Assembly: GCA_963922205.1 (NCBI GenBank)
Contig: CAWUHX010000037.1
Coordinates: 1,488,001 to 1,552,000 of the forward strand
From: Romanomermis culicivorax
Lineage: Eukaryota > Nematoda > Enoplea > Mermithida > Mermithidae
Length of the DNA: 64,000 bases
Direction: 5' to 3'
Positions 43,586-55,764 of the stretch are shown here, piece by piece. Each line of letters opens with the position of its first letter. Position 1 is the first letter of the stretch. Below the pieces are notes generated by a model that saw nothing but the letters and a program-made list of their open reading frames with translations, was not told the DNA's origin and ran no database searches. Made by a program: the position numbers and the translations under genes.

Positions 43586-44084
43586 AGAAAAGATGGGTTT
43601 TTTGGGTTTTGAGTTTCTTGGATTTTAATCATCAAACTTTGGATTTTTTGGTTTACGTTCACAAAAACGAAAAAAGGAAAAGAAACGGAATAAAAAAAAT
43701 TTACAAAAACTTTTCATTTCTTGTTATAAACTTGGATTATAAAACTTTTAAACGATTTATCATACTTAAGAGCATCGTACATATTAGGCCATTTTAATCT
43801 TGTTTCTGCCCAAAAAATTGCACTTTTTGGGAACTAATTTTTTAGTGGCTCATCGGCAGAAATAGTCATAAGTTTTTCGTGTTATTTTAATAGAATTTTA
43901 CGTGCATTTGATTCAATTTTATATATCTAATCATGTTTCAAATAGTTCCTATGGCGCTCATAAAGTCTAGTGCTGGAACTTTTAAACACTATATCAAACA
44001 TTTTAAAGAATTGAACTAGAAAAAACCACTAAAAAAACCAAAATGTCGAAATTCCAAAAGTTTGGTTTTTGCCTACCCTGGTAC
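43586..44084. mobile_element. diverged copy of the CAGGGTTGGCAA (GGTTTTTTGG-rich) family
   Basis: GGGTTTTTTGGGTTTTGAG at the left and CCAAAAGTTTGGTTTTTGCC then TACCCTG at the right resemble the ends of 50092-51246. Duplication not seen. Confidence 0.4.
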
Positions 44085-44335
44085 CTGCATGTCTCTGTAT
44101 GCAAATTAATTCGTATTGTCTTTCACTCACTCACTGTATTGTTTGATCCTTCAATATGCTAGCAGTTTCACATTGTTCTTTATTTCGTACTGCATTGATA
44201 ACCAATAATCTCGATGTTTGTTGTATTTCTTTTTCCAGACTAACATGTGTTTATGTTTTTTTTTCTCTACGTTCGAAAAATAAATTTTTCTGCCTCTTCA
44301 AAAGGTCAAGATCTCAAAATTTTCCGGCGCTTTCG

Positions 44336-44928
44336 CCAGTGTTGCCAAGTTAGGGGTTTTCCCCAAATCTAGGGATTTTTCGAGGGCGTTGAGGTTTTTC
44401 TATGGGTTTTTAAGGGGCTTTTATTTTTATTTTTGACGTTTTGGAGGTCTTTCAACGAATTAGCTTGTTTGAATTTTGAGTTCTTGATGGAGAATTACTG
44501 TATAAAAGAAGAAAAAAGTGTGATAAAATTGAAAAAAATAAAAATTGAAATGAATATCGATTGAATAGTGTGGCCAGTTTGTGTAATTTATAATTGAATC
44601 AGCATATTCTTGGCTTAATTAGCGAATTTTTGCTCTTGGTGCGGCGTGTATGTTCCACCAAAGTAATAATAAAACTGAATGAATATAGGGTATAAAAGCA
44701 CTAAAACACATTGAAATTTGATAAATCGCGACTGAAGTACTTAACAGTATGTGCTAATTTTAGGGTTGGGAAAAAACCTATTTTCAAAATTCCGAATTTG
44801 GGTTTTTTAGGGTTTTTTATCAGTTTTTCTGGGTTTAATCAGGGTTTTTTTTATTTCACAATTGTGGATCTGAGTTAAGTATGAAAGAAAAGCAAATGCA
44901 ACATATCTACAATTTTATTCTTCATAAT
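44336..44928. other. element end CAGTGTTGCCAAGT and AT-rich flank
   Basis: CAGTGTTGCCAAGTTAGGGG at 44336 is a hAT-style end, followed by G-rich and T-rich sequence. It likely starts the element that contains the transposase remnant that follows. Confidence 0.45.
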
Positions 44929-45345
44929 TCAAAACATTTTCATATCATTTTTCCTGATTTTAAGCAAAAATACAGATTCCTTATCATAACAAATAAAATC
45001 ATTCACTAATGCACCGTCAAAAAAAATTTTGGCATTAAATTTTATGAAGACTAGCTTTTTGACTGATGCTGATGGCAATTGATTATGCAACTTGCTGTGA
45101 ACAAAGCCAAATGTTGAAAAATTACGCTCTGATGATGCAGTGGACACCAAAATGAAAAACACGTGATTATAACATGACCAAATAAATTTCGCCTGCTCAC
45201 CATTAATAGTCTTGAAAAACGTACTCTCGATGAAATTTTTTGAAACGAGAGTCATGTTTTGTCTTCGGTCAACCAATACTGCATAGCAGATTTTTGGCCG
45301 CTCTCCAGCATTTTGTAACAAAACATATTTTTTCATCATCTTCAC
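44929..45345 (-). pseudogene. hAT transposase C-terminal dimerisation region (remnant)
   Basis: Reads ASSERNFSTFGFVHSKLHNQ followed by KKLVFIKFNAKI. SSERNFS-x-FG-x2-HSKLRNxL with a following KLVFI-x2-N is the diagnostic hAT C-terminal block. About 139 codons are open, but the catalytic core is not recognisable upstream. A probable source-family relic for the many non-autonomous elements here. Confidence 0.75.
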
Positions 45346-46066
45346 TTGCCGAGATCATTTATTCATTGAGTTGCTTGTAAATTGTGTTTTTGCAGGCTGA
45401 AGAAAAAGTTTGATGTTTTTTTCTTCAACATTCATACTGCTTACAGCCATTCAACCAGAATACTTGGTTGTTGATCCATTTTCAACCCATTTTCGAACCC
45501 AAAAAGCTGTCAGCTGTCTCTTTCTCCAGTGGGTCTGCTGTCTCCCTCAAAATTTTAGGGCTGCTCAAGTCGTCTTACGAAATGCTGATGGCTGTGAGCA
45601 GACTTTGGCAGTCACAAGCAATGCTGTGTATTCCTCACCAGCACTGCTCAGTGACTCATGGGCAGTAAAATCTGCCTAATGTTCAGATAAACTACCGAAT
45701 GAAATCAACATCAGCCAAAAGATAATTCAAACAAGCGTCTGTTAGCATTTTTTAGCCAAAAAAACGAGGATTTTAAGACGAAAAAAATTTTTTTTCCACA
45801 CGTGGAAAAAAAATTTGACCCTCTTTCCACATTTGTGGAAAAAGTTCGTGGAAAAAAAACAGCGTATGGATTACAAACTACTGTACTGTATTCTAAATAG
45901 AAGTCCACTAAAACGCATCTTTCTGATTTTGAATTCCCCAAATATTTTTCCACAATGAGAACCATACCCAAAATTTTTTTCCGCATTTCCAAATTTTTTT
46001 CCTCCTAAAACCCCATTTGAGGAAAAAAAGGGTGTTGCTGTGTATGCAACAAAAAAAGCCGGGATC
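45346..46066. other. no host gene; CACGTGGAAAAA-type repeat arms
   Basis: CCACACGTGGAAAAAAAA and TTTCCACATTTGTGGAAAAA at about 45795-45850 form inverted words seen in other elements of the window. An open frame at 45410-45679 has no recognisable product. Confidence 0.35.
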
Positions 46067-47430
46067 ACCGTTTTTTTCCTCGAAGATTTTTTCCACATGA
46101 GAACTGGACCCAAATTTTTTTCCTCATTCTACAAAAATTTTCCTCATTTTTAAAAACGTTTATAATGTGGCTACGGATGCTTTTTTATACATTTTAGGAG
46201 CATACCTAAGCATTTTGTTGTATTTGGAGTCAGAAACCTGCAAAAATGAGAAAAAAATTGAGAAAATTCTAGTTATGTTGGTTTTGGGTATACTGTCATA
46301 CGATGAGCGTTTAACTAAGCTATGCCTTGATAGCTTAGAAATACGCCGACTACGTGCCGCCTTATGCATGATGTTTCAAATTATTAAAGGCCAATCCTGT
46401 CTGCAAAAATCGGACTTCTTTATTAGCAGTAATTTCGAGTCCACCCGTCGTAAAAATGACTACAAACTCAAAACAGGTAAAGCTAAAACAAATATTAGAT
46501 TATATGATTTTTCCAACAGGTACATTAATATTTGGAATGAACTTTCAGCTGAAGTTATTAGTTCTTCCAATTTACACACATTCAAAACGAAAATCTCTAA
46601 GATTGATTTTTCTGATTATCTTGGGGGAGCGCGTTAGCCTGTTACAAATATGTAACCTGCGCTTCCTATTACCGTCATTAACTTGTTTACTGTATATTTT
46701 CGCTGCGATATTGTATTTGTCGTTTTGAAGTAGCCGTCGATTGAGTTTTCGAAACTTTTCCTCCTTTTCCTATTTCATTTTAATCGTTTGTTCTCGCGTT
46801 TTAACCTTTTTTTCTTTTCTTGTGTTATATTTCGCCTGACAGGTAATAAATCTTCTTCATTTATTCAAAATGAGCTCATGAAGAATATATTGGTGTCTAC
46901 AGGAGCGGGTGAAGCATGTTAACGAATACGATAGAGTTCTCAGGGATTTATGCTGCTATTAACATTTCTATGGCGCTCATTAGAATCATCTAACTTTATT
47001 CAGTGCTTGGTCCGGCGCGGAGCGCCGGAAAAATTTTTGGATTTTCACTTTCTAAAACGCTGGAAATTGAACCTTCACAAAATAAATGAAAATCCGACTG
47101 ATGAAGTATAATTTGTGTCGCGTTCCGGCGCGGAGCGCGGGAAAAAATTTTCAGTTTTTATATTCTACAACGGCTGGAAAATAAATCTCTCCAACAGATA
47201 TTCATGAACAGAAGTTCTAAAAATCGCAGTCTAGAATGATGTCTTCAATTTCCATCTTCAATACGGCAAAAGTTCAAGTTGCAGACGTTTAAAAAATTCC
47301 AAATATCGAGAGAAAAAATTGAGGAAAACTGATGAAAAATCTCGGGAATTTTTCCACTTAACCGGAATTTTTTGTTTTTCCTTAAAACAACTTTTTCTGC
47401 CATTTTAACCGTTGGTGATTCCAAAAAAAT
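46067..47430. repeat. copy 2 of a dispersed repeat of about 0.8-1 kb, interrupted by a CR1-like tail
   Basis: Matches 36799-37500 and 48012-48700 (CCTCGAAGATTTTTTCCA, GTGGCTACGGATGC, GCATTTTGTTGTATTTGGAG, GAAGCATGTTAACG). The match breaks at about 46276 and resumes at about 46868, the gap being a LINE fragment. Confidence 0.65.
46277..46867 (+). mobile_element. 5'-truncated CR1/L2-like LINE fragment
   Basis: Frame reads YDERLTKLCLDSLEIRRLRA, then KTGKAKTNIRLYDFSNRYIN and WNELSAEVISSSNLHTFK, the usual extreme C-terminus of CR1/L2/Jockey-type RT proteins (R-L-x2-L-x-SLE-x-RR). Stop at about 46637, then a 3' UTR ending TCTTCTTCATTTATTCA. The 3' UTR recurs at 55765-55919 with a TTCA-type microsatellite. 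Inserted in the dispersed repeat. Confidence 0.75.
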
Positions 47431-48007
47431 CAATCATTTCGCGCGGAAAACACTGTTACATTGAAATTTTCAACAGAATAATATGGAAACCTTATGTTTT
47501 TAATGATCATTCCTCTGCGACAAAACATTTATTCCAAATCGAATCATCATCTCAAAACTTCATCAACAGGTTCATCACTATCACGATACAACAATCCTGC
47601 CAAAGTTTAAAAATTCAACAGCTCGATTTCCCAATGATTTTGGGAGTTTTTAACGAATGACGGTGCCACGCCGAAACATTTGGAAGAGCCCTCTACAGCG
47701 CTGCGCCCTTCGGGCGCAGCTGCTGTACCCTAACCCTAAGCCTAAGGAAAATTTTAAAGGTAGGGTAAATTCGGTGGCCACCGTCATCTGCAGTTTACCC
47801 GCCTTGGGTATATCTAAAAAAATAAAACATATTGAAACAATAGTTTCCGCGCAAACTGATTGGTTTTTTTGGGAATCAGCGACCTTTAAAAGCCAGAAAA
47901 AGTTATTTTAACCCAAAATAAACAATTCCGGTACAGTAGAAAATACCCAAAATCTCAATTTCGGGCGACATAATTGACTGTTAACGATTAAGAAACGAAG
48001 AAACGAG

Positions 48008-49225
48008 CCACCGTTTTTTTTCCTCGAAGATTTTTTCCACATGAGCACCGGACCCAAAATTTTTTTCCTCATTTTCCAAAAGTTTTCCACATTTTTAAAA
48101 ACGCTTATAATGTGGCTACGGATGCTTTTTTATTCATTTTAGGAGCTATCCCATGCATTTTGTTGTATTTGGAGTCAGAAACCGCTAAAATGAGAAAAAT
48201 TGAGGAAAATCCAAGTTATATCAGCCAAATGAGCTCATGAAGAATATGTTGGTATTCTACAGGCGGGGTGAAGCATGTTAACGGATAACGATAGAGGTTT
48301 TCAGGAATTTATCGCTCTTAACATTTCTATGGCTCTATTAGAATCATCTAATTAATTAGTCTTCGTCCGGCGCGGAGCGCCGAAAAAATTTTTGAATTTC
48401 ACTTTCTACAACGCTGGAAATTGAACCTCCACAACGTTGGGGAAATAAATTAAAATGCGACTCATGAAGTATATTTGTTTCCCATTCCAGCGCGGAGCGC
48501 CGGGAAAATTTTTCAGTTTTATATTCTAAAACGCTGGAAAATAAATCGCTCCAAGAGATATTCATGAACAGAAGTTCGAAAATCGCAGTCTAGAAGATGT
48601 CTTCAATTCTATCTCATTAAACGCAAATGTCAGGTTGCAGACGTTTAAAAGTTTCCAAAACATCGAGAGAAAAAATTGAGAAATTGATGAAAAATCTCAA
48701 TATTGGGGCGACATAATTGACTGTTAACGATTAGAAATGAAACGAGCTAACTTGATTGATAGAAACTGTTGAGCATTAATTAGTAAGTCGAAGTAGATAT
48801 GCTAATGGCCGCGCCTGATAGAAAATAGTCAAGATTGTACCCGTGACCGGCGCTTCGCGCCGGAAAATTTTGAGATTTTGACCCTTTTAAGCATACCTGT
48901 ACTTGGGGGGGGGGGGGGGGGGTTCCCCCCACTTGGCCAACCCTGTACCCAAAATCATTCCCCCCCCCAGTTTGGAAAAAATTAAAAAATTTTCAAAAAA
49001 GTGTATGTTTTTTGGCCTTTTTTGGGAAAAATTTCGACTTTTTCCTACCCCCAGCCCCAACTGGTCGGAGGTCTTACAGGTATGCTTTTAAGTCCACCAA
49101 AACGCGTCTTTTCGGTCTTGAATTACCCATAATTTTTTCCACAATGAAAACCATACCCAAAATTTTTTTCCTCATTTCGAAATTTTTTTCCTCAAAAGAC
49201 CCCATTTGAGGAAAAAAAACGGTGG
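48008..49225. mobile_element. element with CACCGTTTTTTTTCCTC ends, copy 3 of the dispersed repeat
   Basis: Left CACCGTTTTTTTTCCTC and right GAGGAAAAAAAACGGTG are inverted. The interior matches 36799-37640 nearly base for base, but differs by many one- or two-base deletions. Contains GGCGCGGAGCGCC twice and GGCGCTTCGCGCC once, and an inserted MITE family 2 copy. Target duplication not clear. Confidence 0.6.
48892..49084 (+). mobile_element. MITE family 2 (CATACCTGTA ends), copy with exact TSD
   Basis: CATACCTGTACTTGGGG start and GGTCTTACAGGTATG end; CTTTTAAG flanks both sides. G run, CTTGGCCAACCCTGTACCCA, C run, and CCCCAACTGGTCGGAGG in order. 193 bp, no coding. Confidence 0.8.
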
Positions 49226-49250
49226 CCGGGATTATGTAAAATTTTGAATC

Positions 49251-51977
49251 CAGTGTTGCCGGATGGAATTATTAAAAACCCGTCATTTTTTTCGAAAAAA
49301 ACCGAAAATCCCGTCACATCCCGTCACATAAATTTTGAAACCCGTCACAAACCCCGTCAACGAAATTATAAAAAAAACTAATACATAAAACTAATACAAT
49401 TTTCGACTAATACAATTTTTACATAAAACTGATACAATTTTCGACTAATACAAAAAACTAATACAATTTTCGACTACATTATATAATATATATTTGGAAT
49501 TTTTACGGATGGCAGTGGCCACGCCGAAATTTCTATGACGCCGGTTTTTGGAGGTTTTCATGATGAAGGGAAGAAAGAACAAGTAAAATTATGCATGGGA
49601 AAAGCGCCAAAATTTGGAAGAGCCTCAACAGCGCTGCGCCCTTCGGGCGCAGCTGCTGTACCCTAAGCCTAAGCCTAAGGAAAATTTTAAAGGAAAAATA
49701 AACTCAAATTAGATTTCCAAATTCGTTGACTTTCGACAATAAAGCGCGTCCCTAATCAGTGTTTTTTTTGTGCCAAAACATGGTTTTTGGCACAAAAAAA
49801 TTTGCGGCGGTCACTGCCATTCGTAATTTACCCATATATTTAACAACAATGTAAAGACTAGAGAAAATAAAGTCGAAAATTGTGTAAATTTTGGGTCAAA
49901 ACATTGTATTATTACCAACGATAACAATTTTTTATTTGAATCGATCAAACACAAAAAGTAAGAATTTCAGTTTTAAATCCGAATCTAAACGAATAAACAG
50001 AAAATATCCAGAATTTCTTTTCATTCATCAGTCATTGACAGCCTAAAAGTTTGCTGCAACAGTACTAATACACTGTTCAAGGAGAAATCGTCAGGGTTGG
50101 CAAGGCTTTGGTTTTTTGGTTTTTGGTTTTTTTGGTTTTTTAAAAAAACCAAAAAATTGGAAAATCTCTGGTTTTTTGGTTTTTTTCTAAAATCACTGGA
50201 AAACTGCTTTTTCACAATACTCGATCTTCTAGACATGTATTGGTGTCTATCTAAATCATTAAAACAATTAATTTAGTTGAACTGATTTCAATAAAAAGTA
50301 GAAAAAAGTCGTATTTTTATGATATATTTTGTACACGAAAGATGTATATAAAGCAGTCGATATTTTATGTATCCATCATGCAAGCACACATTCAGTACTA
50401 CATGAGTCCAGTTTGCTATTATTCATACCATATGGGATGACATCCATTGATCCATACCATCATCAAGATTTTATAAAGTACGATTTATTGTTACAGTAAG
50501 ATTTTCAATTTTATTAGCTCGAAATTTCAAAATATAAAAGAGGCAACAATAATAAAATTTTATTGAGATCTGTTGGGCTTGATTGAACCCCATATGTTCA
50601 ATATTTTCAATTCAATGACTGCATACTATAGGTTAACAAAGAGTCGCTATTAAGTGAAAAAAAATTGTACACAAAATTTATCAAAAACGGTATACTTACT
50701 TAAAAGTTGGGTCATTTCAGCTTTCCTATGCATATTTATATATGTGATGCATTGATACAATCTTTTGGTTGATTTCTTATGAGTTTCGATTACGTTATGT
50801 ACATGACGTTATTGTATATTTCCCTTTATTTGTCTTTTTTCCTTTTTTTCTTGAATTTCCTCTTTACATATCGCATGCTCTATTCAATTTTTAATTCTCT
50901 TATGTTCTCCACTTATCGTTTCTTTCTTGTGTGCCCGCTATTACTGTATTTTTATTGCTATAATAGCGATTTCCTGTAGCATAAAGTAATGACACTTCTG
51001 ATAAAATTAATACTTCTAGCTACCATTTTAAGGCTCCCTAACTAGTCTAAAATGATAGGGGGAGCTTCCAGCATTTTTTTACATATTTATTTTGATGTTC
51101 CAAACATTCTTAAAAATTAAACCAGAAAAAAACCACTAAAAAACCATAGAAAAACCAAAAAAACCATTAAAAAACCATAAAAAACCACTAAAAAACTAAA
51201 AAACCAAAAACTCGAAATTTCAAAAGTTTGGTTTTTGCCAACCCTGGAAATCGTTCGCGTTCAGGTCAAATATACGAGTAGAAAATATAACATTCATTGA
51301 CTCGGCGCGAAGCGCCGAAAAAATTTTTGCATTTTCAGCCACCAAAACGTCTAAAAATCAAGGAAATTTAATATTTGACCAGCCGAAAATTTTGTGCCGA
51401 TTGGCACAAATGCTCAAAATTTTTTGTGCCGAAAACCATGTTTTGGCGCAAAAAAGACACTGATCCTCAATTTATTTACATCGGTGTTAAGAAGAATCCA
51501 TAGCTGAAATTTAAAGAAAAATATAAAATGCCTGAAAAATTGCATAAATATATCTGAATTCTCGCGGCATCTGGTTTCTGTCCGAATCGTATAAACTGCT
51601 TTCTTCATCAGTTTTTCTTATCGCACTGACGGGCTAAGATAAAATAGAGTTGGCACGATTTTTATGCAAATTAGTGCGGCGAAAGTAACCTAACCTTTAG
51701 TTATGTTTTTATCAAACTTTTGGCGTAAAACTTTTTAGAAGTTTCCAGTATGTTTCCCTTTTTTTGTGCCAATTGGCACAAATGTCCGTGCACAAAAAAA
51801 ACGCTGGTACGATAAACCAGTGTTGCCAGATCACACAACCCGTCAATATCGTCAGATTCCCGTCAATTCCGTCACAAATAGTGAAATACCGTCACAAATC
51901 CCGTCATTTTTTCATCCCGTCAAACTTCCCGTCATTGCCTCGTTTCCCGTCAAAACCCGTCACATCTGGCAACACTG
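49251..51977. mobile_element. hAT-type element with CAGTGTTGCC ends and exact TSD, carrying nested insertions
   Basis: Left CAGTGTTGCCGGAT and right ATCTGGCAACACTG are inverted; TTTGAATC flanks both sides (49243-49250 and 51978-51985). Near both ends, CCCGTCA words recur (CCCGTCACATCCCGTCACA at left; CCCGTCAAAACCCGTCACA at right). It encloses 50092-51246, and a second left-end-like CAGTGTTGCCAGAT at 51818. Confidence 0.7.
50092..51246. mobile_element. hAT-type element with CAGGGTTGGCAA ends and exact TSD, nested
   Basis: Left CAGGGTTGGCAAGG and right TTGCCAACCCTG are inverted; GAAATCGT flanks both sides (50084-50091 and 51247-51254). Subterminal GGTTTTTTGGTTTTTGG and its complement fill both ends. 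1155 bp. Other copies: inverted at about 53053-56430, partial at 58490-58920. Confidence 0.8.
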
Positions 51978-52443
51978 TTTGAATCCGAACGGATATAGTA
52001 AACCAACTCTGTTATAAAAACTAAAAGCAAATCTCAGAACATTGCTTATCAGTCTATGAGCACAACAGAAATGCATGTGAGACGAGTGTGAAATCAGTGT
52101 TGATTCATAGTGCGTTGATCTCAGACGTATATATGTCGAATTTTATTGACTTTTGGAGTTGCATTTCGATTTTTGAGTACGAGACTGCTAGGTACCCTTT
52201 TACCAATTCTATATCCGTTTACTGTAATGTTCAGGGAAATTGAACAATGCTCTGAGTAAATTTAGCGCTACCGTGCCGCCTTAAATTACTGAGTTGCTTC
52301 GTATTGTGGATATTCCCACGGCAATGGCTCCTCAGAAAAAGCAGGTAATCTTAATAGGTACATCTTCCTGTCCTTTGCACAGGCACGCAAAAAAAAACCG
52401 ATTTTCTGGATTTCGAATTTGGGTTCTGAAGTCTGAACCCAAC

Positions 52444-52588
52444 CATACCTGTAATCATACTCCCCCCCAGTTGGGAAAAAATTTGAAAAAATTGGCAAAA
52501 AAGTGCCTTTTCAGACCGTTTTTGCGAATTTTTCTCGACCCCCTCCCCTAAAATTTCGAGTTTACCCCCTCAACTGGTCGGCAGTGGC
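52444..52588 (+). mobile_element. MITE family 2, partial copy
   Basis: CATACCTGTAATCATAC start, C-rich block, GGGAAAAAATTTGAAAAAA and CTCAACTGGTCGGCAG. The right end is missing, followed directly by palindromic repeats. Confidence 0.55.
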
Positions 52589-52692
52589 TAAACAGCCGCG
52601 CGGCTGTTTATCCTTAACTTATATTTATGGTTAAACAGCCCCGCGGCTGTTTAGCCGAAACATACCTTCTTGGCTAAACAGCCGCGCGGCTG
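52589..52692 (+). repeat. three GC-rich palindromes in tandem
   Basis: TAAACAGCCG joined to CGGCTGTTTA (22-bp perfect palindrome) at 52589-52610, a near copy at 52632-52653 and a partial one at 52675-52692, spaced about 43 bp. Confidence 0.75.
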
Positions 52693-52699
52693 CGACGGG

Positions 52700-53052
52700 T
52701 ATAGTTGGCACTTGTGTAGTTTAGGAAGCATGGAATTTCTTACCAAAATTTCCCCAAATTTGCATATTCCCGACTAAAATGGTGATGCTGATCACAAATA
52801 TGCCAATAATTTTCCATGATATCAAATATTTTGACTGAAAACAGGGTTTGCTCCTATGACAACATTTTTTCCAAATTTACGTATTTGTAATCATGTTTTG
52901 GGTAAATCGATGATGCTGATCACGAATATGCCAGTAGGTTTTCATTCAATCAATTATATTGACCATGTGATTTGCATTTTTATCAGCCTGTAGTTTATTG
53001 TGTAGGTGTAGCATGTCTTTCCAAATTTGCATTCCTTACGAACAGGATTGGC
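52700..53052. other. no recognised gene
   Basis: A 60-70 bp phrase (GGTGATGCTGATCACAAATATGCCA / CGATGATGCTGATCACGAATATGCCA) occurs twice about 130 bases apart. Otherwise nothing. Confidence 0.35.
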
Positions 53053-53285
53053 CAGAGTTGGCAAAAACCAAACTTTTGAAATTTCGACATTTTGGTTTTT
53101 TAGCGGTTTTTAAATTATTTTTTGGTTTTTCTATGGTGTTTCAGTGGTTTTTTTCTGGTTTAATTCTTTAAAATGTTTGGTACATCAAAATAACTATGTA
53201 AAAAACTGCTGGAAGCTCCCTGTATCATCTAAGACTAGTCAGGGAGCCTTTAAATGGCAGCTAGAAGTATTAATCCTACCCGAAG

Positions 53286-53513
53286 CATACCTGTACTTGG
53301 GGGGGGTTGGGGGGGGGGACCCCCCCCCCCAACTCGGCCAACCCTATACCCAAAATCATTTCCCCCCCCCAGTTGGGAAAAAATTAAAAAAATTTGCCAA
53401 AAAGTGTATGTTTTTTGGGAAAAATTTCGACATTTTCCTACCCCCCCCCCCCAAAATTTCGGATTTACCCCCCCCCCCCCCCCCCCCAACTGGTCGGAGG
53501 TCTTACAGGTATG
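53286..53513 (+). mobile_element. MITE family 2, copy with exact TSD
   Basis: CATACCTGTACTTGGGG start, GGTCTTACAGGTATG end, ACCCGAAG on both sides (53278-53285, 53514-53521). Long C runs in the interior. Confidence 0.8.
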
Positions 53514-53532
53514 ACCCGAAGTGTCATTATTC

Positions 53533-55554
53533 TAGGGTTCATACACAACCTGGAAAACACAGGGAATTTTTTTCAGGTCTGGAAAACCTGGAAAACACAG
53601 GGAATTTTAAGGAAAAATAGATATTTTGTGTTGAAAATTACAGGAAAATCGTCAAATTTTTTCGCCGCGCTGCGGCGAGTTTTCTTATTCGACTATGCAC
53701 ATTGAAAGTGAAATTGCTTAAAATCATCGAGTATTCGAGATGGTTTTTTTTAGTTTATCAACTTCAACTTTTAATTTAGCCTTTCAATTATTATGTCAAA
53801 ATCAACGTTTCAATTGGATTGTAAGGGTAATATTCGAGAAAACATTCCAACTCCTCATTTATGCCAGAAAATTGGAGACTAATCAACAAAATTTTTTCGG
53901 CTATATAGAGCATTCATATCTGCGAGCGAAAAAAATCGAGTCTGGTCAGGGTTTTTTTAGGTTAATTAGGAGCTATAGTTCCTAAAAACTCTGAGTGACT
54001 CCTAAAAATTTAGGGGCACAAGCCAACATGGCTTATAAAAATTAGAGTCTAACGACCCCTTGGATTGGTTGAGTTTCCTGTCCGGAGATGCATTCTTATG
54101 CGTTTTTATGAAAACATATCGAAAATTTTCCGGCGCTTCGCGCCGGTTATAACTTTAATAAGCATTATTATTTATTTATTAGCTCAGGTGCAGCTTCTAG
54201 CATGTCTACCTTCACATATCACTTAATCTATTTTCATCATCCTAAACGTATTATCTCATGTTTTAATTGGTAATCTTCAATATTCTATCTTGGTATATAA
54301 TGAAGATTCACATTTTTTCCCTTGACACGTTTTTTTTAAAGGATCAATACGTCAGGTCTGTAAACTTTTTGAAGCGATTGATCCTTTCTTTACGTAAAAT
54401 CAATTCAAAAGCTGTATGGAAGTAATTTTCGGAAATTTCTACTCTTCTTACTCATGTCATTTCGGCCAAGTTCTTGAGAGTTTGCAAATAAATTACTGGT
54501 TTTAAAATTTTTCAAATAAAAAATTTCTAGAAAGTACGAATTTCGAACAGAAAATTCGAATGTAATTCTTGAAATGAATGTTCGGAAAATTGATTTTCTA
54601 GTGTCGCTGAATGTCAATACCCAAAAAATTTTTCCGGCGCTTCGCGCCGGAAACATTACTATCTTTTTTGGGCTCTCACTTGTCATCAAGAGGACCTAAC
54701 CGTCGATTTCTCATGTAATTCAAAGTCATTATGCTCTCATATAGTTTGCTGGAAATTTTGTTCCACAATGCATATAGATTAGACTTCAATTGAACCCAAA
54801 AATTTCAAATGTTTCCTCAATTTTAATGAATTAAGTCTAAAAACAGCAGAAGGTTTGAAAAAGATCAAAAATACACAAATAAAGCGTCTATGAGCATTTT
54901 TGTGCGAAAAAACAGTAGTAACAGGAGAAAACCGCAGTGCAGAAACCTTTTCTTCGCTTTTCTGTGCTATGCAGAAAGCCGCAGTGACGAAAAAACACTG
55001 ATGTGTGGAAAAAATTTGACGTCTTTATTTGTGGAAGAAAAGTTTGTGGAAAAATGTGACTATTTATTTAGCGTACAACAAATTTTTTGGCGTGCAAAAC
55101 TTTTCTGGTGATTTTTTTGTACCGTGCTCGTGCAGAAAAAACACTGGTTTATACGTTGGTTTATATGTATATATCATAAATAATTATGATTGGTAAATTA
55201 CTGGCTCTTGATATACGAAAACGTTAGAAAAATGTTTTAACGCTTCCACCTATCAAATGGTGAAAAGATCACGATTGATCATCGGTAGCTGCATAAGAAT
55301 GTGCTGAAAAATTAATTTCCCGACGTTTTAGACGCCTCGGAATCAAAATTTTTCGGCGCTAGGTTGTGCAATAATTTGAAATAAATTTTTTGATTTAGTA
55401 CTCTATTTTTGATGATACTTTAGCTCACACATGTTTCTATTATCCAGTATTTTTCTTCAGGATAGTATATTTCATCATTATAAAAACCTGGAAAAATTTC
55501 GTTTGTCAACCTGGAAAACAGGGAATTTTTTTTCTCCAACTTTGTATGAACCCT
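53533..55554. mobile_element. element with AGGGTTCATAC...GTATGAACCCT ends
   Basis: Inverted ends enclose about 2 kb. Next to both ends lies CCTGGAAAACACAGGG-like sequence. Its interior includes, in reverse, the family of 25416-27484, ending near 55148 with GTGCAGAAAAAACACTG. Both flanks belong to one CAGGGTTGGCAA-family copy, so this is an insertion; the target duplication is not clear. Confidence 0.55.
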
Positions 55555-55764
55555 GTATACGAAATCCCTATTATAGCAATAGAAATACAGTAACAGCGGG
55601 CACATAAGAAAGGAACGATGAGTGAAGAACATTAGAAAATTAAAAATTGAACAGAGCATGCGGTATGTAAGGGGCAAATTCAAGGAAAAGAAGAAAAATT
55701 ATAAATAAAGGAAATATACAATACGCAATGTATGTAATCAAAACTCATAAAAAATCAACCACAG

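Noticed and set aside
45410..45679. Open frame of about 89 codons, plus strand
   Set aside because: No family motif, no splice context and flanked by repeat arms; treated as chance.
50779..50979. Phe/Leu-rich frame that looks like membrane helices
   Set aside because: It lies inside a non-autonomous hAT element and recurs inverted at 55555-55760 without frame conservation.
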